Assembly: GCA_036924285.1 (NCBI GenBank)
Contig: JAYKYS010000005.1
Coordinates: 5,394,001-5,458,000, forward strand
Origin: Asterella californica
Lineage: Eukaryota; Streptophyta; Marchantiopsida; Marchantiales; Aytoniaceae
Direction: 5' to 3'
Length of the DNA: 64,000 bases
Shown here: in pieces, positions 11,362 through 22,462 of the stretch
Layout: every line of letters starts with the position of its first letter
How positions within the stretch are numbered: position 1 is the first letter of the stretch
Translations under genes and position numbers: made by a program
The notes under the pieces: model-generated
Told to the model about the DNA's origin: nothing
The model's input: only the letters and a program-made list of their open reading frames with translations
Databases searched by the model: none

Positions 11362-13985
11362 TCATCCTGGTATGACAATGTCTCTATAGTGCTTGCTGTT
11401 CTGTTCACGCCGAAATTCGGAAAACTTCATCTCTTGGTTCACCATGGCTGCAAGTTCCATTTGTCCAGCACTGTTGTATATATCAATGACCGCTTTATAA
11501 GTTGCCATGCTGGGTTCAAAACCTGCCTGTTTCATCCGCTTAATATTCTGGTCACTCCCTCCAACGACCCACCTCTTCCGTAAACAGTAATAAGGGTAGC
11601 GTATGTCACGGCATCAGGTTCTAGACCTCGCGATTGCATCTCCATGAACATCCGCAGACTTTCATCAGATCGTCCAGCAGTTCCGTGGGCGAAAATGAGA
11701 GCGTTGTAAGCCGCAGCATCGAGGCTAAAACTGGCATGCCGAAGCTCGTTGCAAACTTCCAAGGTCTCCTGAAACAATTCAGCGCGAGCGTAAACACTGA
11801 CGAGGGTAGTGAGGGACTGGAGGCTCTCAGAATGACCTGTCGTCGAAGCTTTAGTGAGCAGGTCTATTGCCTCCTGCACGGAACCAATTCGCTTCAGGAT
11901 ACCGGCCATCATGGTGTAGGTCCGGATGTAAGGACTTATATTTCTCGTCTCTAACGATTTGAACACCTCCATCGCCTCAGTCACTCTTCCTAGTGACGCA
12001 TACAAACCCAGAATGCTGTTGTAGGGGGCAATGTCCGTGATAGAGCTCATATTCAACATTCTCGTTGCCATTCCCAAAGCTCGGTTTACTAAACGTGCTC
12101 TTTTGTACATTTCCAACATCGTCGTCAACGTTACTTCATTGACACTGGTTTTGTCTTCCAGCTGCTTGTACACAGTTTCAGCCTCCGTAATCATCCCCTC
12201 TCTGGCATAGAGATCGATGAGAAAATTAGTGGCATACAGGTCTGGTCCACCACTTTGTCTTCCTATGTCCCTGAAGATTCTTCTGGCCTCTTCCAGCTTC
12301 CCTGCTCTAGCATAAGACTTCATGAGGGTCGTAAGCACAACCTCATTATCAGGAAATCCCGCCTCTTTCATGTCGGCCAAGACCTTCCGAGCTTCTTGCA
12401 CCAAGCCCACTTCTGCATATGCATTCAACAGGGCCCCGTATGATCCTGCATCTACTGCCACTTCGTCTGCCTCCATTTGTTTGAAAGTCTCCTCGGCCTC
12501 TTTGAGTAGTCCAAGATTAGAATAAACTCCTATAAGCACGTTGGATGTTGAACGTTGAAGCTTGCAGTTCATACTCCGCATCCTTAATAGGACTTGCTGG
12601 ACCTTGTCCACGTTCGAAGGTACCATGGCCACTAGAGAGTGAATCAGTGTGTTAAATGTGGTTTCATCTGGAACCAGGCCATTTCCTCCAAGCTCCTCAG
12701 CACCTCAACAGCCCTATCGTGCAAGCCAGTCAACCCGTAGGCTTTCCCCATTGTGTTATAAATCTCAACAGTCCACTTCGGTTGGCAACCCACAAACATC
12801 ATCTGTGCTTCGTACCACAATTTCTGCTCACCGTATGCATCTATGATAGCAGCATAACTTGCACTACCAAGAAGTCCTTCCTCCTGTAACTGTTACGTTT
12901 TCAGAGGCCGTGTCCAGGAGACCTAACCTTACGTACATTAAAACTAATCCAACCCTGACGCTCTCCTCAGGGGCTAAACCCACTTCCTGTATCTCTTGCA
13001 AAATCAACTCTACGTCCTTCGCCTGATACCTCGACGCTAAAGGGCTAAGAAGAGTGTGGTAAGTCACTACATCTGGCACTATCCCTTTTGCCTTCATTCT
13101 CCAGAATGAAGGCAAAAGAAACTCCATTGCAATCTGCAAACTTCCTTCCTCACAGAAGTTGGCGATCAGAATTTATATGTACCCAAATTAGGAACTATTC
13201 TTCTTTCCTCCATCTTCACATACATGGCCTCTGCTTCCTGTATCCGCCCCGCTAAGCCACATACTTTGATCATTGTGTTCAAGGTAACAGTGTCAGGGGC
13301 GATGCCAGCCTCGATCATATCCGAGAAAATTCTGGAAGCGTCTGCAAAGCGCCAAGTCTCTAAAAATCACCTCGGCTGCAGCGACATTCCCATGTCTTTT
13401 GTGAAAGTTTATGGCCGTGTTGGTGATCGCAGTATCTAACTGTAACCCTCTTGATTTCATAATTTCTAACCACTGTCTCTGTCCTCCCAGCCCTGTCATA
13501 AACATTGACCAGAGCTCTGAATGTGATACTGGTGGGTAGGATCTTCTCTTGCTGCATTTCAGCCCAAGTCTCTTCGACAAGTTCCCACTGCTGTGCCCTC
13601 CCAAGAATCCTTAGCATTATATTGTAATGGATGCTATATGGAGCTTTCTTGTTTCTTGAACAAGGAGTATATCGCCAGAGCCCTTATCCACTTTCTGCTC
13701 ATTTAGGATGACGGATTGCTCCCTGCTGTTCAGCTTTACTTTAAGGGAGTCCAAAGCGCTCTCTACGTTGGCTTCCGAATTCAGAGCTTCCAAAATGGAC
13801 GTCATCCGATCTCCGTACTTTTTCGACGCATTTCTACCCGTCCGACTTGTCCAAGATTTTCTCGGTGACCTCCGCAGCTCTTCCACTTGATAATTCTGCT
13901 GATTCCTCGAAGTGGACCCAGAACTTTTCTCCAAGTTTCCAGATGGAGTGTCACGGAGGGACAGCGGATCAGAGTCTCTCCCCAC
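11362..13985 (-). pseudogene. PPR protein (At1g73710-like), frameshifted copy
   Basis: P-class pentatricopeptide repeat protein; such proteins bind organellar RNA. The translation, pieced from several frames, runs from a leader (YGDRMTSILEALNSE) through many 35-residue repeats (for example ITFRALVNVYDRAG, VTLNTMIKVCGLAGRI, VTYATLITVYGRGG) to a stop at 11362-11364. It follows the repeat order I recall for Arabidopsis At1g73710. The block 11532-12632 is open for 366 codons, but the frame shifts near 11545, 12685, 12890, 13170, 13370, 13470, 13640 and 13670, mostly as apparent one-base losses. A 34-bp palindrome at 13085-13118 sits inside the coding part. The neighbouring CRY-DASH gene is free of such errors, so decay of this copy is more likely than general sequencing error. 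The start codon is not resolved. Confidence 0.8.
13085..13118. repeat. Perfect hairpin inside PPR coding sequence
   Basis: Two 16-bp arms (13085-13100 and 13103-13118) are exact reverse complements with a 2-nt spacer (cc). It lies within a PPR repeat and adds residues where the repeat pattern expects a continuous helix, so it looks like a small inverted duplication rather than an original part of the gene. Confidence 0.85.
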
Positions 13986-13989
13986 AAAA

Positions 13990-14039
13990 CAGCTGTTGTA
14001 GCCTACTCTCGAAAATTCGAGAGTAGGCTACAACAGCTG
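13990..14039. repeat. Perfect 24-bp-arm hairpin upstream of PPR copy
   Basis: Arms 13990-14013 and 14016-14039 are exact reverse complements around a 2-nt spacer (aa). It lies immediately upstream of the recognisable PPR leader, where the 5' UTR or start region would be. Confidence 0.9.
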
Positions 14040-14226
14040 CTCGCCTCCCACAACCAAGATTCGAGAGCTTGCAGTAATTAAGGCCAGCTGAGCTCTAGCA
14101 GAGCTCCAATACACCGGGAGTTTCAATGCAGAAAGCGGCGCCACGCACCAAGCAGCGCTGGTCGCGGGAAACGCCATCTTTGACTGAACTTATAAAAGTT
14201 CACAGAGAGCAGTGTTAACATTTGTT

Positions 14227-14265
14227 TAGCCTTGTTTCATCTCCACTCGAGATGAAACAAGGCTA
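14227..14265. repeat. Perfect 17-bp-arm hairpin
   Basis: Arms 14227-14243 and 14249-14265 are exact reverse complements separated by 5 nt (cactc). It is the third such structure within 1.2 kb. It is not followed by a T-run and is not a bacterial-type terminator. Confidence 0.88.
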
Positions 14266-15217
14266 CCCGAGTTATGAACGAATTCATGCATCTCCGAGCT
14301 AACAATTACTCCATACAACTCGCATAAGATCTCTCAAGTCTTCCCTTAGAACTCTTGTAGACTCTTCACCTTGTTGATTTGCACATCTTGATAGTTCTTT
14401 TTCAAACACGGGAAGAATTGAATCACGAGGTTAAACTCTGGTTGTATCTCGCTCACACTACCACCTGCTCCACTACTACTGGATGCACCGTTGGTAGTAT
14501 ATATTCCGCCATCTGTGGATGTATCACTGCTACTGGCATCCGAACTCGTAAGTGTTACGTGTGATGCTCACAATTTACAAAATTGGAGATCTTTTGAAAT
14601 TTTTAAAGTTAATAACATGTCTATGTAATTGAAATAACTTTATTACTTAAGATTACACCTTGCTTAGTGAGAAGAAGATCTTAAAGATTTTTTATAAGTC
14701 GACTTCTTCCGAAGTCGAAAGACGGACATCTTCCGGGAAGACGTCTTCTCGATCGTGTCTTTCAGAAGATAGCAGATGAAAGACGGTGACTGTGTCTTTA
14801 GAGATACCAATCGCGCGTCAAGTAGGTGAGGGTAGGTATACCAGCCAGGTAACCACCATAGTAGTAGGTAGGCCAAGGTAATCGAACCTCTAATCACGTA
14901 GGGAAGACACGAGCTGAAGACGCATTAACATAGAATCAATCGTCTGCTTCCCGCACTGAAGGACGACTGCGCCTTGGGCATCCATTGCAACCGGGGTATC
15001 GAAGTAGGTCATGGAAGCAAGGAGAGTGAAATTGAGAACACCCAGGATCGAATTGAGGCAAAAGAGAAAGCGAGACCGATTTTACCAGCTAGGAGCACAT
15101 TCGAGCTGAAGGAATCCTTGAGGATTTCAAGAAGCAGACATGAGGGTCGATTAGGAACTAGAGAGAAGTTTCGAGACAGAAGCGAGAATCGATTGTAAGA
15201 GCAGAGGGACGCAATTC

Positions 15218-16132
15218 TGTAAACCCTCCGCGGTCCTATCGATCAACTACCCCCTCCGATCTCTCAACCTCCACGATCGTCATCGATGAATCTGTAACAT
15301 GTCGAGCCTGTCTCTCACTCAGGTGTCGCCTCTGATGACTTTGATAGAAGCACACCATGAACTTGAAGAGAAAAATGTTAAGTTCACTCATTCATACACC
15401 CATAAACTCATCAACTAAAATTCTCCATAAACTCATCAACTAAAAATCCTCCATTCTAACGACGTCTCTCAAGTTCTCACATGCTAAAATATCACACACA
15501 CTCTATATTACTCAAGTTGTCATTACGACAATGTGAAAACAAGGATGAGGAGTTCTTCTCTATTTCTCTATTTATACATTCTAGATTTCTATTTTGGTAT
15601 CCTCCGGTAACTCAACCGTAACTATTTTTATCGGGTTTTATTAAGATATTACTTAAGGTAAAAGCATTAATCACATGAGCTTCTTATCTTTTCACATGGA
15701 CTTATTCCTTCAAAGTCAACAACTTCTACAAAGATTCTAGAATATTCTTAAGGAATCTCAAATTTCTACCCCCTCTCTACACTAGGACCCACTAAAATGA
15801 AAACATGTGAAATCTCTTCTTGTTTTTAATGCTCACAAAGTTCACAACTTTAATCCCACCACTAATATCAAGTCAAAAAGGAGGTAAGGGATACTTTCTA
15901 CCTCCTTTCTACCTTTTAGACAAGATGACAAGATAGTAGTGTTTACTCATTAAGAAATATCTGAATTATGTCAAAAGTACAACTAAGTTTAACCATAATT
16001 AACTTTAGCTAGTCATGACTAACTTGATACCTCTTTAAAGTACTTGGGCAACAAATAAACATTATCCACACTTAGTTATAACTAAAAATCTTACTAATAG
16101 ACAACTTACTATGTGTAACATAGGTCGTTATA
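15218..16132 (-). repeat. LTR of G1
   Basis: This 915-bp LTR is clearly homologous to the two LTRs of G2 (43842-44756 and 51678-52590), sharing the TGTAAACCCTCCGCGG start and the block ending in AGGTCGTTA. It is more diverged from them than they are from each other. Confidence 0.9.
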
Positions 16133-16145
16133 TTTTACCCCCGGA

Positions 16146-19100
16146 CTAAATTTTCACTCCGTCTTCGGAGTGAAGAGAGAACTTTCGTCGATGAAACAAC
16201 TTCAACTTGTCATGATTTACTCGATCGAATCTCCTTTCTCCTAGCTCCTGAATGTCATATGTGAAGTTGCTCCACACCTTATCTACAACAAAAAGACCAA
16301 AATATCTAGGAAGAAACTTCTTCCTAGCCCTCTTGAATCTGATCGCATAATATAACATTACCCAATCTCCGACTTGAAAATGTTTTACCTCCCTCTTGTC
16401 CAATCGTTTGTCGTAACTCTTCTTTTGATACGCTTGAGCTCGTTCCATCCAGATCATTGCTACCGCTCGGGTCTCTTCCAACTCCATGAGTTGCTCCCTT
16501 CTTGATCTGACCATGTCTTCTCTCCTTGACCTCTTCAACTTTCGTTGAATAGTTTGAAAAGTATCCAATTCGAATTGGATCGGCAACTTGGACTCCACTT
16601 CATAAACCAATCGAAATGGAGAGTACCCAGTAGAAGTCTTTGTTGTCGTTCGATACTCCCATAAGATGACATGTAGTCTCTTATCTCAAGTATGTTTCGT
16701 AGTCTCAACACCAGCATCTTTGACTAGCATCATACAAAGTGTAAGATTGATCTTCTCCGCAAGACCATTAACATTTGGTTTGTATGAGGTTGTTACTCGT
16801 GGCTTGATAGAAAAGTGTTGTAGCATAGCAGTAGTCATGCTCCCTACAAACTCTCCTCCTCTATCTGAGACCAACTCTAACAGACATCCAAATCTTGTGA
16901 TGATCCTCTCCCATAAGAATCTACTGACTTCCGTTTCATTAGTCTCCCTCAAAGGTCTAGTCTCTACCCACTTGGTACAATAGTCAATGGCTACTACAAT
17001 GTATCTATTGTCTCAAGGTGTTTTATTAAGAGGACCTACAAAGTCAATACTTCACTTCTCAAATGGTCCTAACACTAGAGTTGATCTTAACGGCGGTGTT
17101 CTAGTAGACTTCAGAGCAAATGCTTGACATACGTCGCAAGTTTTGCAATAGTCTAAACATTCTTTGAAAATCTCTCTCCAGTAATAACTCGCATCCAAAA
17201 TCTTGAAGACTGTTATCTTACCGGCAAAGTGACCTCCGCAAACAGTTCCGTCGTGAAACTCGTGCATTAGCTTGAACACCTCCTTCTGACCAACTGCTCT
17301 CCTTAGTAACCCATCTGATCCTTGATGAAACAAAATTCCCTCCATCATGGTGTAAGGTTTGCATCTCTTGATCAACGTGTTACGTTCTCGGGTATGCATA
17401 CCTTCTGGAAAAGAGCCATCTGCAAGAAAACTCCAGATTTCCTTGTACTCGTCTGGTATCTTTTCAATGCTTGTGATGGTCATCAGATGTTCGTTTGGAA
17501 ATGAATCATCAAACGGTTCTTCCCCCTCATCATCATAAGCCCTCGACAAAATATTAGCATTTGCCTGTTTTTTCCCTGATCTATCTTCGATCACGTAATC
17601 ATATTCTGTTAGAAGGATCTTCCAACGAGCAATACGACCTTCGGCATTAGGCTTATTAAAGATATACTTTAAAGCCTTGTGATCTGTGACTATGGAAAAT
17701 TTCCCTCCTAGCAAGTAGTGTCAAAATTTCTTCAATCCAAAGATCAACGCTAATCCTTCTCATTCAGTCACGAAATAATTCTTCTCCGCTAGAACCATCT
17801 GCCTTCTAGCATAAGCTATAGGATGATCATGCCCATCTCCATCTAATCGACTTAATGTACAACCGATTGCTACATTGGAGGCATCCGTATACAAAATAGA
17901 TGCTTTACTCCACTCAGGTTTAGCAAGTATAGCAGTTGTCACCAATGTCTTTTTCAGCTCCTCAAATGCTTTCTTCGCCTTTTGATCATGCACTATCAAG
18001 TCAAAATCAACTCCCTTCTTCATATACATAGTCAAAGCTATTGCTTTGTTTGAGAAGGAAAAGATAAACCTACTATAATATCCAACTATGCCAAGAAACT
18101 GCTTCAACTTTGTCAAGTTGATCAGAAATAGAAGATCCACAATCTTCTTCACCTTCTCAGGATCTATCGCAATCCTATTCTTGGAAATGATGTGTCCTAA
18201 CAGCAGACCTTTTTGCAGCCAAAGATGCACTTCTCTGGATTTAGAGAAGCGTTGGTTTGCTCCAACCGATGCAAAACTTTGATCACATGATCAAAGTGGT
18301 CCTCCTTTCTTCCGTATACACAGAAATCGTCAGTGAAATCACGAACAAACTTCCTTATGAATGATTCAAACACCTTGTTCATGAACATCTGAAACGTGGC
18401 CGGAGCATTATATAGTCCAACTAGCATCACTCGAAATGCAAATGTTCTCCAAGGAGTAGTGAAAGTAATCAACTGCTGGTACTCCTATGCTATCTTGATC
18501 TAGTTATACCCACTATAACCATCACCAAAGCTGTACCACTCATGACTAGCAACTTTCTCCAAAATCTCATCTATAAATGATAGAGGATAATAATCTTTCT
18601 TGGTAACTGCATTCAGCTTCTTATAGTCTATGCACACTCGCAGCTTACTATTCTTCTTCTTGACAATCACAACGGATGAAACCCATTCTGAGTTCTCCAC
18701 CTCGTAGATGAAACTCGCCTCCTTCAACTTATCTATCTCCTCCTTGACCATCATTGCTGTTGTAGGATTGACCCTTCTCTGCTTCTGTCGAACTAATCTT
18801 GCGTTCTCCTCCAATTCGATTCGATGAATCTTTAGAGTTACCTCCTTCAAATCCTTGTAGCTGAAAGCAAACACATGGATATATTTTAGAAATATATCTA
18901 GGAATCTACTTTTCTCCTCTTGAGTGACATTGATACCAAACTTCAGGGCAGAGAGTCTTCTCATGATCTCTGTCTCACTCAACTCCTCTTTGTCAGGGTC
19001 TTTTTCCACTACTTGTCGAGACAACAAGTCAATAGCACTAAGCTGTTGTAATGATTCATCTCGATCAAATCCTTCGTCCTCAGTCGAGGATTCTTGATCG

Positions 19101-20549
19101 TAAGAATCTCCGGTATCTACTTCTGAGACACTATGATCATCCTCCGTATCAGATTCTCTGTAGTCACTAGTGGGTCTATCAGAGTCAGAAGTCACAACTC
19201 TAACACCCGAGAGAGGTACTATCATTCTATGATCTCTAGGTCCAATCCGTAAATATCCCTTGTGCCACCTATCTGTGGTGCGCACAGCTCTCAACCAAGG
19301 CCTACCTATGAGCAAATCATAACTAGAGTTAACACTTGAAAGGACATCAATGTTTAAACTCCCATCACAAACACGACCACCTTTTCCAACACACCAAGAG
19401 GTCTTACCCGTTGCTTGTTAGCTATCCCCACGACAATGCTAGCCGGGCGAGTTGGTTCCATCCCCAACTTCTTCATCAATCTCTCTGATATGACATTTAC
19501 AACCGACTCTCCATCCACCAATACGTCAGAGACGTAGTGACCATTCAATCGGACTTCAATCTTTGAAGCCATAGTGCATACCTCTGAAGCATGCACATCC
19601 ACCACACCAACTCCCATAGATTTTGATGTCTTGCTCTTGAGTTTCTTCTTTTTGCTTCTCTTACAACTCAGTCCTCCTTTGAGTTCTCTTCGTAAACTGG
19701 AATTAAGTGCGATCAGTTGTCCAACAGTGATGTTGGCTTTCTGAGCACTCACATCTTCAACCACATCATATCTCGCTTGAGAAGATGAAATGGTGAAATC
19801 AGTCATCCTCAACTTCTTTCTTGGCTCCCTTGGTGCACTAGAAACAGTACTTGAACGAGTACTTCTACTTGGTGACTCCTCCATGAAAACTGGTTCATCA
19901 GAAAATCGAGTTCTTTCTTGAGCTAAAAGCTCCACCGGTGCATGAGATGAGTTTGAGCTCTCTCCCTTCTCATAGATGGGATCTCGCACTACATCGATAG
20001 TAGTCACTCTTGTGCTTGTGATGGATTTTCTCCACCAACATTCATTTTGATAGCTTCAGCACCCCTTGCTCCGTTGTTAGGACAGTTTTGTTGGAAATAA
20101 GAACCTCCACAAGTCCAGCATGCGATTCCTCCAAAGTTATCTTGGTTGCTTCGAAAGTTATCTTGATTTCTTCGGTTGGGATTGTTGTCGTAATCTCTTT
20201 GACTTCCTCCTCCACCTTTGTTCCTCCATTCTCGTAACTGCACTACGTTTATCTTGAGATCCGCAAGAGTATTGATGATGCTTTTCAACTCAGCATGAAA
20301 ATCAGAGATGGTAGTAGACATCGCTGTAAGGACAAATGGTCTTGACACCACCGTTGGAATAGGAGCTGACTTTGAAACGATCACCAATTGTGATGGTGCA
20401 GATGTTATCGTTGTGGTTAAACCAAGAGTCGGAGTCGACACCAGAGCGACATGATGAGGTTGGATGATATCCTCTTCATCCAAACTCTCTTCCATATTTG
20501 TCGTGATCTTGATGACCTCCGCTTTGGTTGCTGGTTTCTTGCACCTCAC
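16146..20549 (-). pseudogene. G1 gag-pol remnant (CCHC, protease, RT, RNase H, integrase)
   Basis: Read from 20549 downwards, the remnant contains: the gag C-terminus with a zinc knuckle (CWTCGGSYFQQNC, near 20060-20110); a retropepsin-like region (VLVDGESVVNVIS, near 19490), in which the usual D-[ST]-G has become D-G-E; RT with the F-T-D-D catalytic box (near 18330); RNase H (LYTDASNVAIG, near 17880); an integrase zinc finger (HEFHDGTVCGGHF, then CKTCDVC) and part of the core; and the C-terminal tail. At least seven frame breaks separate these parts. Domain order protease-RT-RNase H-integrase identifies Ty3/gypsy. The sequence resembles the Tat/Athila group more than chromoviruses, and no chromodomain was recognised. 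Confidence 0.85.
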
Positions 20550-22222
20550 TTGGGTTCAAATTAAAGGTCTCAATCCTCCCACCACGTTCTTGGTCAACAC
20601 TGCTTCAACGACGAAAAAGCTATCTTTTGAAAGACTAGATTCGTCTTCTGAGAGTGGAAGCTAGACTGTGAAGACTTGGGAAGGACTGAGCCTTCGACTC
20701 ACAACAAGTACGTGTGGCTTAGTGTAATAGAGGCTCGAAGCATGTCGATACATCCTCAAGGGTTGGTGTTACCTGCTGCAAGATTGACAACGGCCAAACC
20801 CTTCATCAAGGAGTTGGGTCTCGACTTCTTCTTGTGGGAATGGAACCTCACGGACTAAGATCTTCTGGAGGAGGTTTGGACAACACTGCCTCCGCGCAAC
20901 CTTGTATCTGTGAAGGCAAGGGTCGCTCGAGAAAGACCTTCTTCCTGGACAGTGGAGTGGTGACGCATGGCTTTTCACATGTCGGAATCTGAGAATCGAG
21001 GGTACGAGCTCGAGAAGAAGATCTTATCGATGATCTCTAGGAAGTGACATGTGCCTGGAAGCACGACTTGTCTCTTCCTGGAAGATAGACATGGGAGGAA
21101 TGGTTGGAAGGTCGAAGCTTACCGGGAGCCGCGGAAGCGTCTTCTGACGAAGCTGTTTCTTCATCTCTTCCCCAAGGAGAAAGCGCAGAAGACGAGATAC
21201 CTTGGAGATCATGACGTGGAGTTCCTGGAAGCCATCTGAGAGGGACTGTTCGTCAATTGGGGCGCCTTCTTCCACGATTACATCCAGATCGAGTTGGTGT
21301 ACTTGGGCATCCCAGCAGAAGAGCACCTCATCCCGTTCTTCTGCTATCTGTACGTGTCCAAGAGGGATCTGACAGAAGACCAGTTGGCGAGGTATGGACC
21401 AACTGGACAGTGCAAGGTGAAGGAAGAAACCTCAGGAGAAGAAGACCAGGCAGCGGCTATGACTCCCCCTCCCACTTTAGTGTCTTAGACGAGACCAGCC
21501 ACTCATCAGAAGATGCTTTTGGTGCGAGAAGACGACTCCAGTGGTACAGAAGACGCATCATCGCCGAGGAAGATGGAGCCTCAGAGTGTGTCTAAGAAGA
21601 GCACCTCTTTCTCGATCATTCATTTTGGATCGGAGTCGTATTCCCAAGAGGAGACGCTGAGCACCACGATCGCACAGAAGACAGCTTCTGCAACTACAAG
21701 GAGTCTTCCAAAGACTCCAGAAGCCGAGGTATGGTTTGACATTCCAACTGCGACTCGAGGAAGCGCAGCGAAGAGAACCGCTCCTGTAGTGGGAAGAGAT
21801 CTTCCACCTTGGAAGATAGAAGAATAGCGTCTTTCCGTGCGCAGAAGCAGAAGACCACAGTGGTAGAAGAGGCATCTTTGCCTATAGAAGACAAGGAAGA
21901 CACCTCCAATCAATTGGTGGAGATGAACTTGTCTTCTGCGAGAACAAGGTTGGAGGAATTCAGCGCCTTTTTCCATTCGGAGATCCAATCAGTTATGAAG
22001 TTGGTGGAGAAGCGTGCGATGGTTCAAGAGAAGTCACTGCTACTAGGATTCGATCTGCGGACACTGATGCAGCAGGAAGAGGTCCAGAAGAAGGTGGACA
22101 CGCTGGAAGCCAACCTCCACACCACAGAGAAGCTTACAGCGAAGTACAGGACGGAAGCAGCCGCTTCTGCCGAGGAGTCAACGCAGTTAAGGAAGAGCAA
22201 TCAGGAGCTGCAGGCACGTCTA

Positions 22223-22451
22223 TGTAGAAAGATCGATACTTCGAGGACACTCCAAGAAGAGAGAGAGCGAGTAGACAAGGAAGTAAAATAGGAATGAGAT
22301 GAGAGAGGCTTTGCCTCTCTCTGTATATATAGTGGACGTGAGTACAAGGGAAACCCTAATGGTGGGTTAGCCCTCTAACTAACTCTAACAACCCTAACCA
22401 CTCCGGCTAATGATAATCGTCGATCTACTAGAGCTTCGGACTATATCAACA
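22223..22451 (-). repeat. Copia 3' LTR
   Basis: Direct repeat of 27333-27560. It starts tgtagaaagatcg and ends atatcaaca on the plus strand. Since the element reads on the minus strand, this is the 3' LTR. Confidence 0.95.
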
Positions 22452-22462
22452 CTCCCCTTCAA
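22452..22462 (-). promoter_or_regulatory. Copia polypurine tract
   Basis: On the minus strand this reads TTGAAGGGGAG directly before the 3' LTR (TGTTGATATAG). It is the expected plus-strand primer for reverse transcription. Confidence 0.85.

Larger units (their letters stand above)
15218..20611 (-). mobile_element. Ty3/gypsy element G1, truncated at its 5' end
   Basis: A minus-strand element close to G2 (43842-52590). It keeps its 3' LTR (15218-16132) and a decayed pol and partial gag, but sequence similarity to G2 stops near 20611 within gag, so the 5' LTR, primer site and most of gag are missing. It is inserted in giant LTR A. Its LTR begins TGTAAAC but ends GTTATA where the G2 LTR ends GTTACA. 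Confidence 0.85.

Noticed and set aside
14227..14265. Rho-independent-type terminator
   Set aside because: There is no T-run, and the context is a plant nuclear genome.
21558..21988. Long minus-strand frames opposite the giant-LTR gene in copy A
   Set aside because: These are mirror frames produced by the GAAGAC-rich composition; the plus strand carries the conserved protein.
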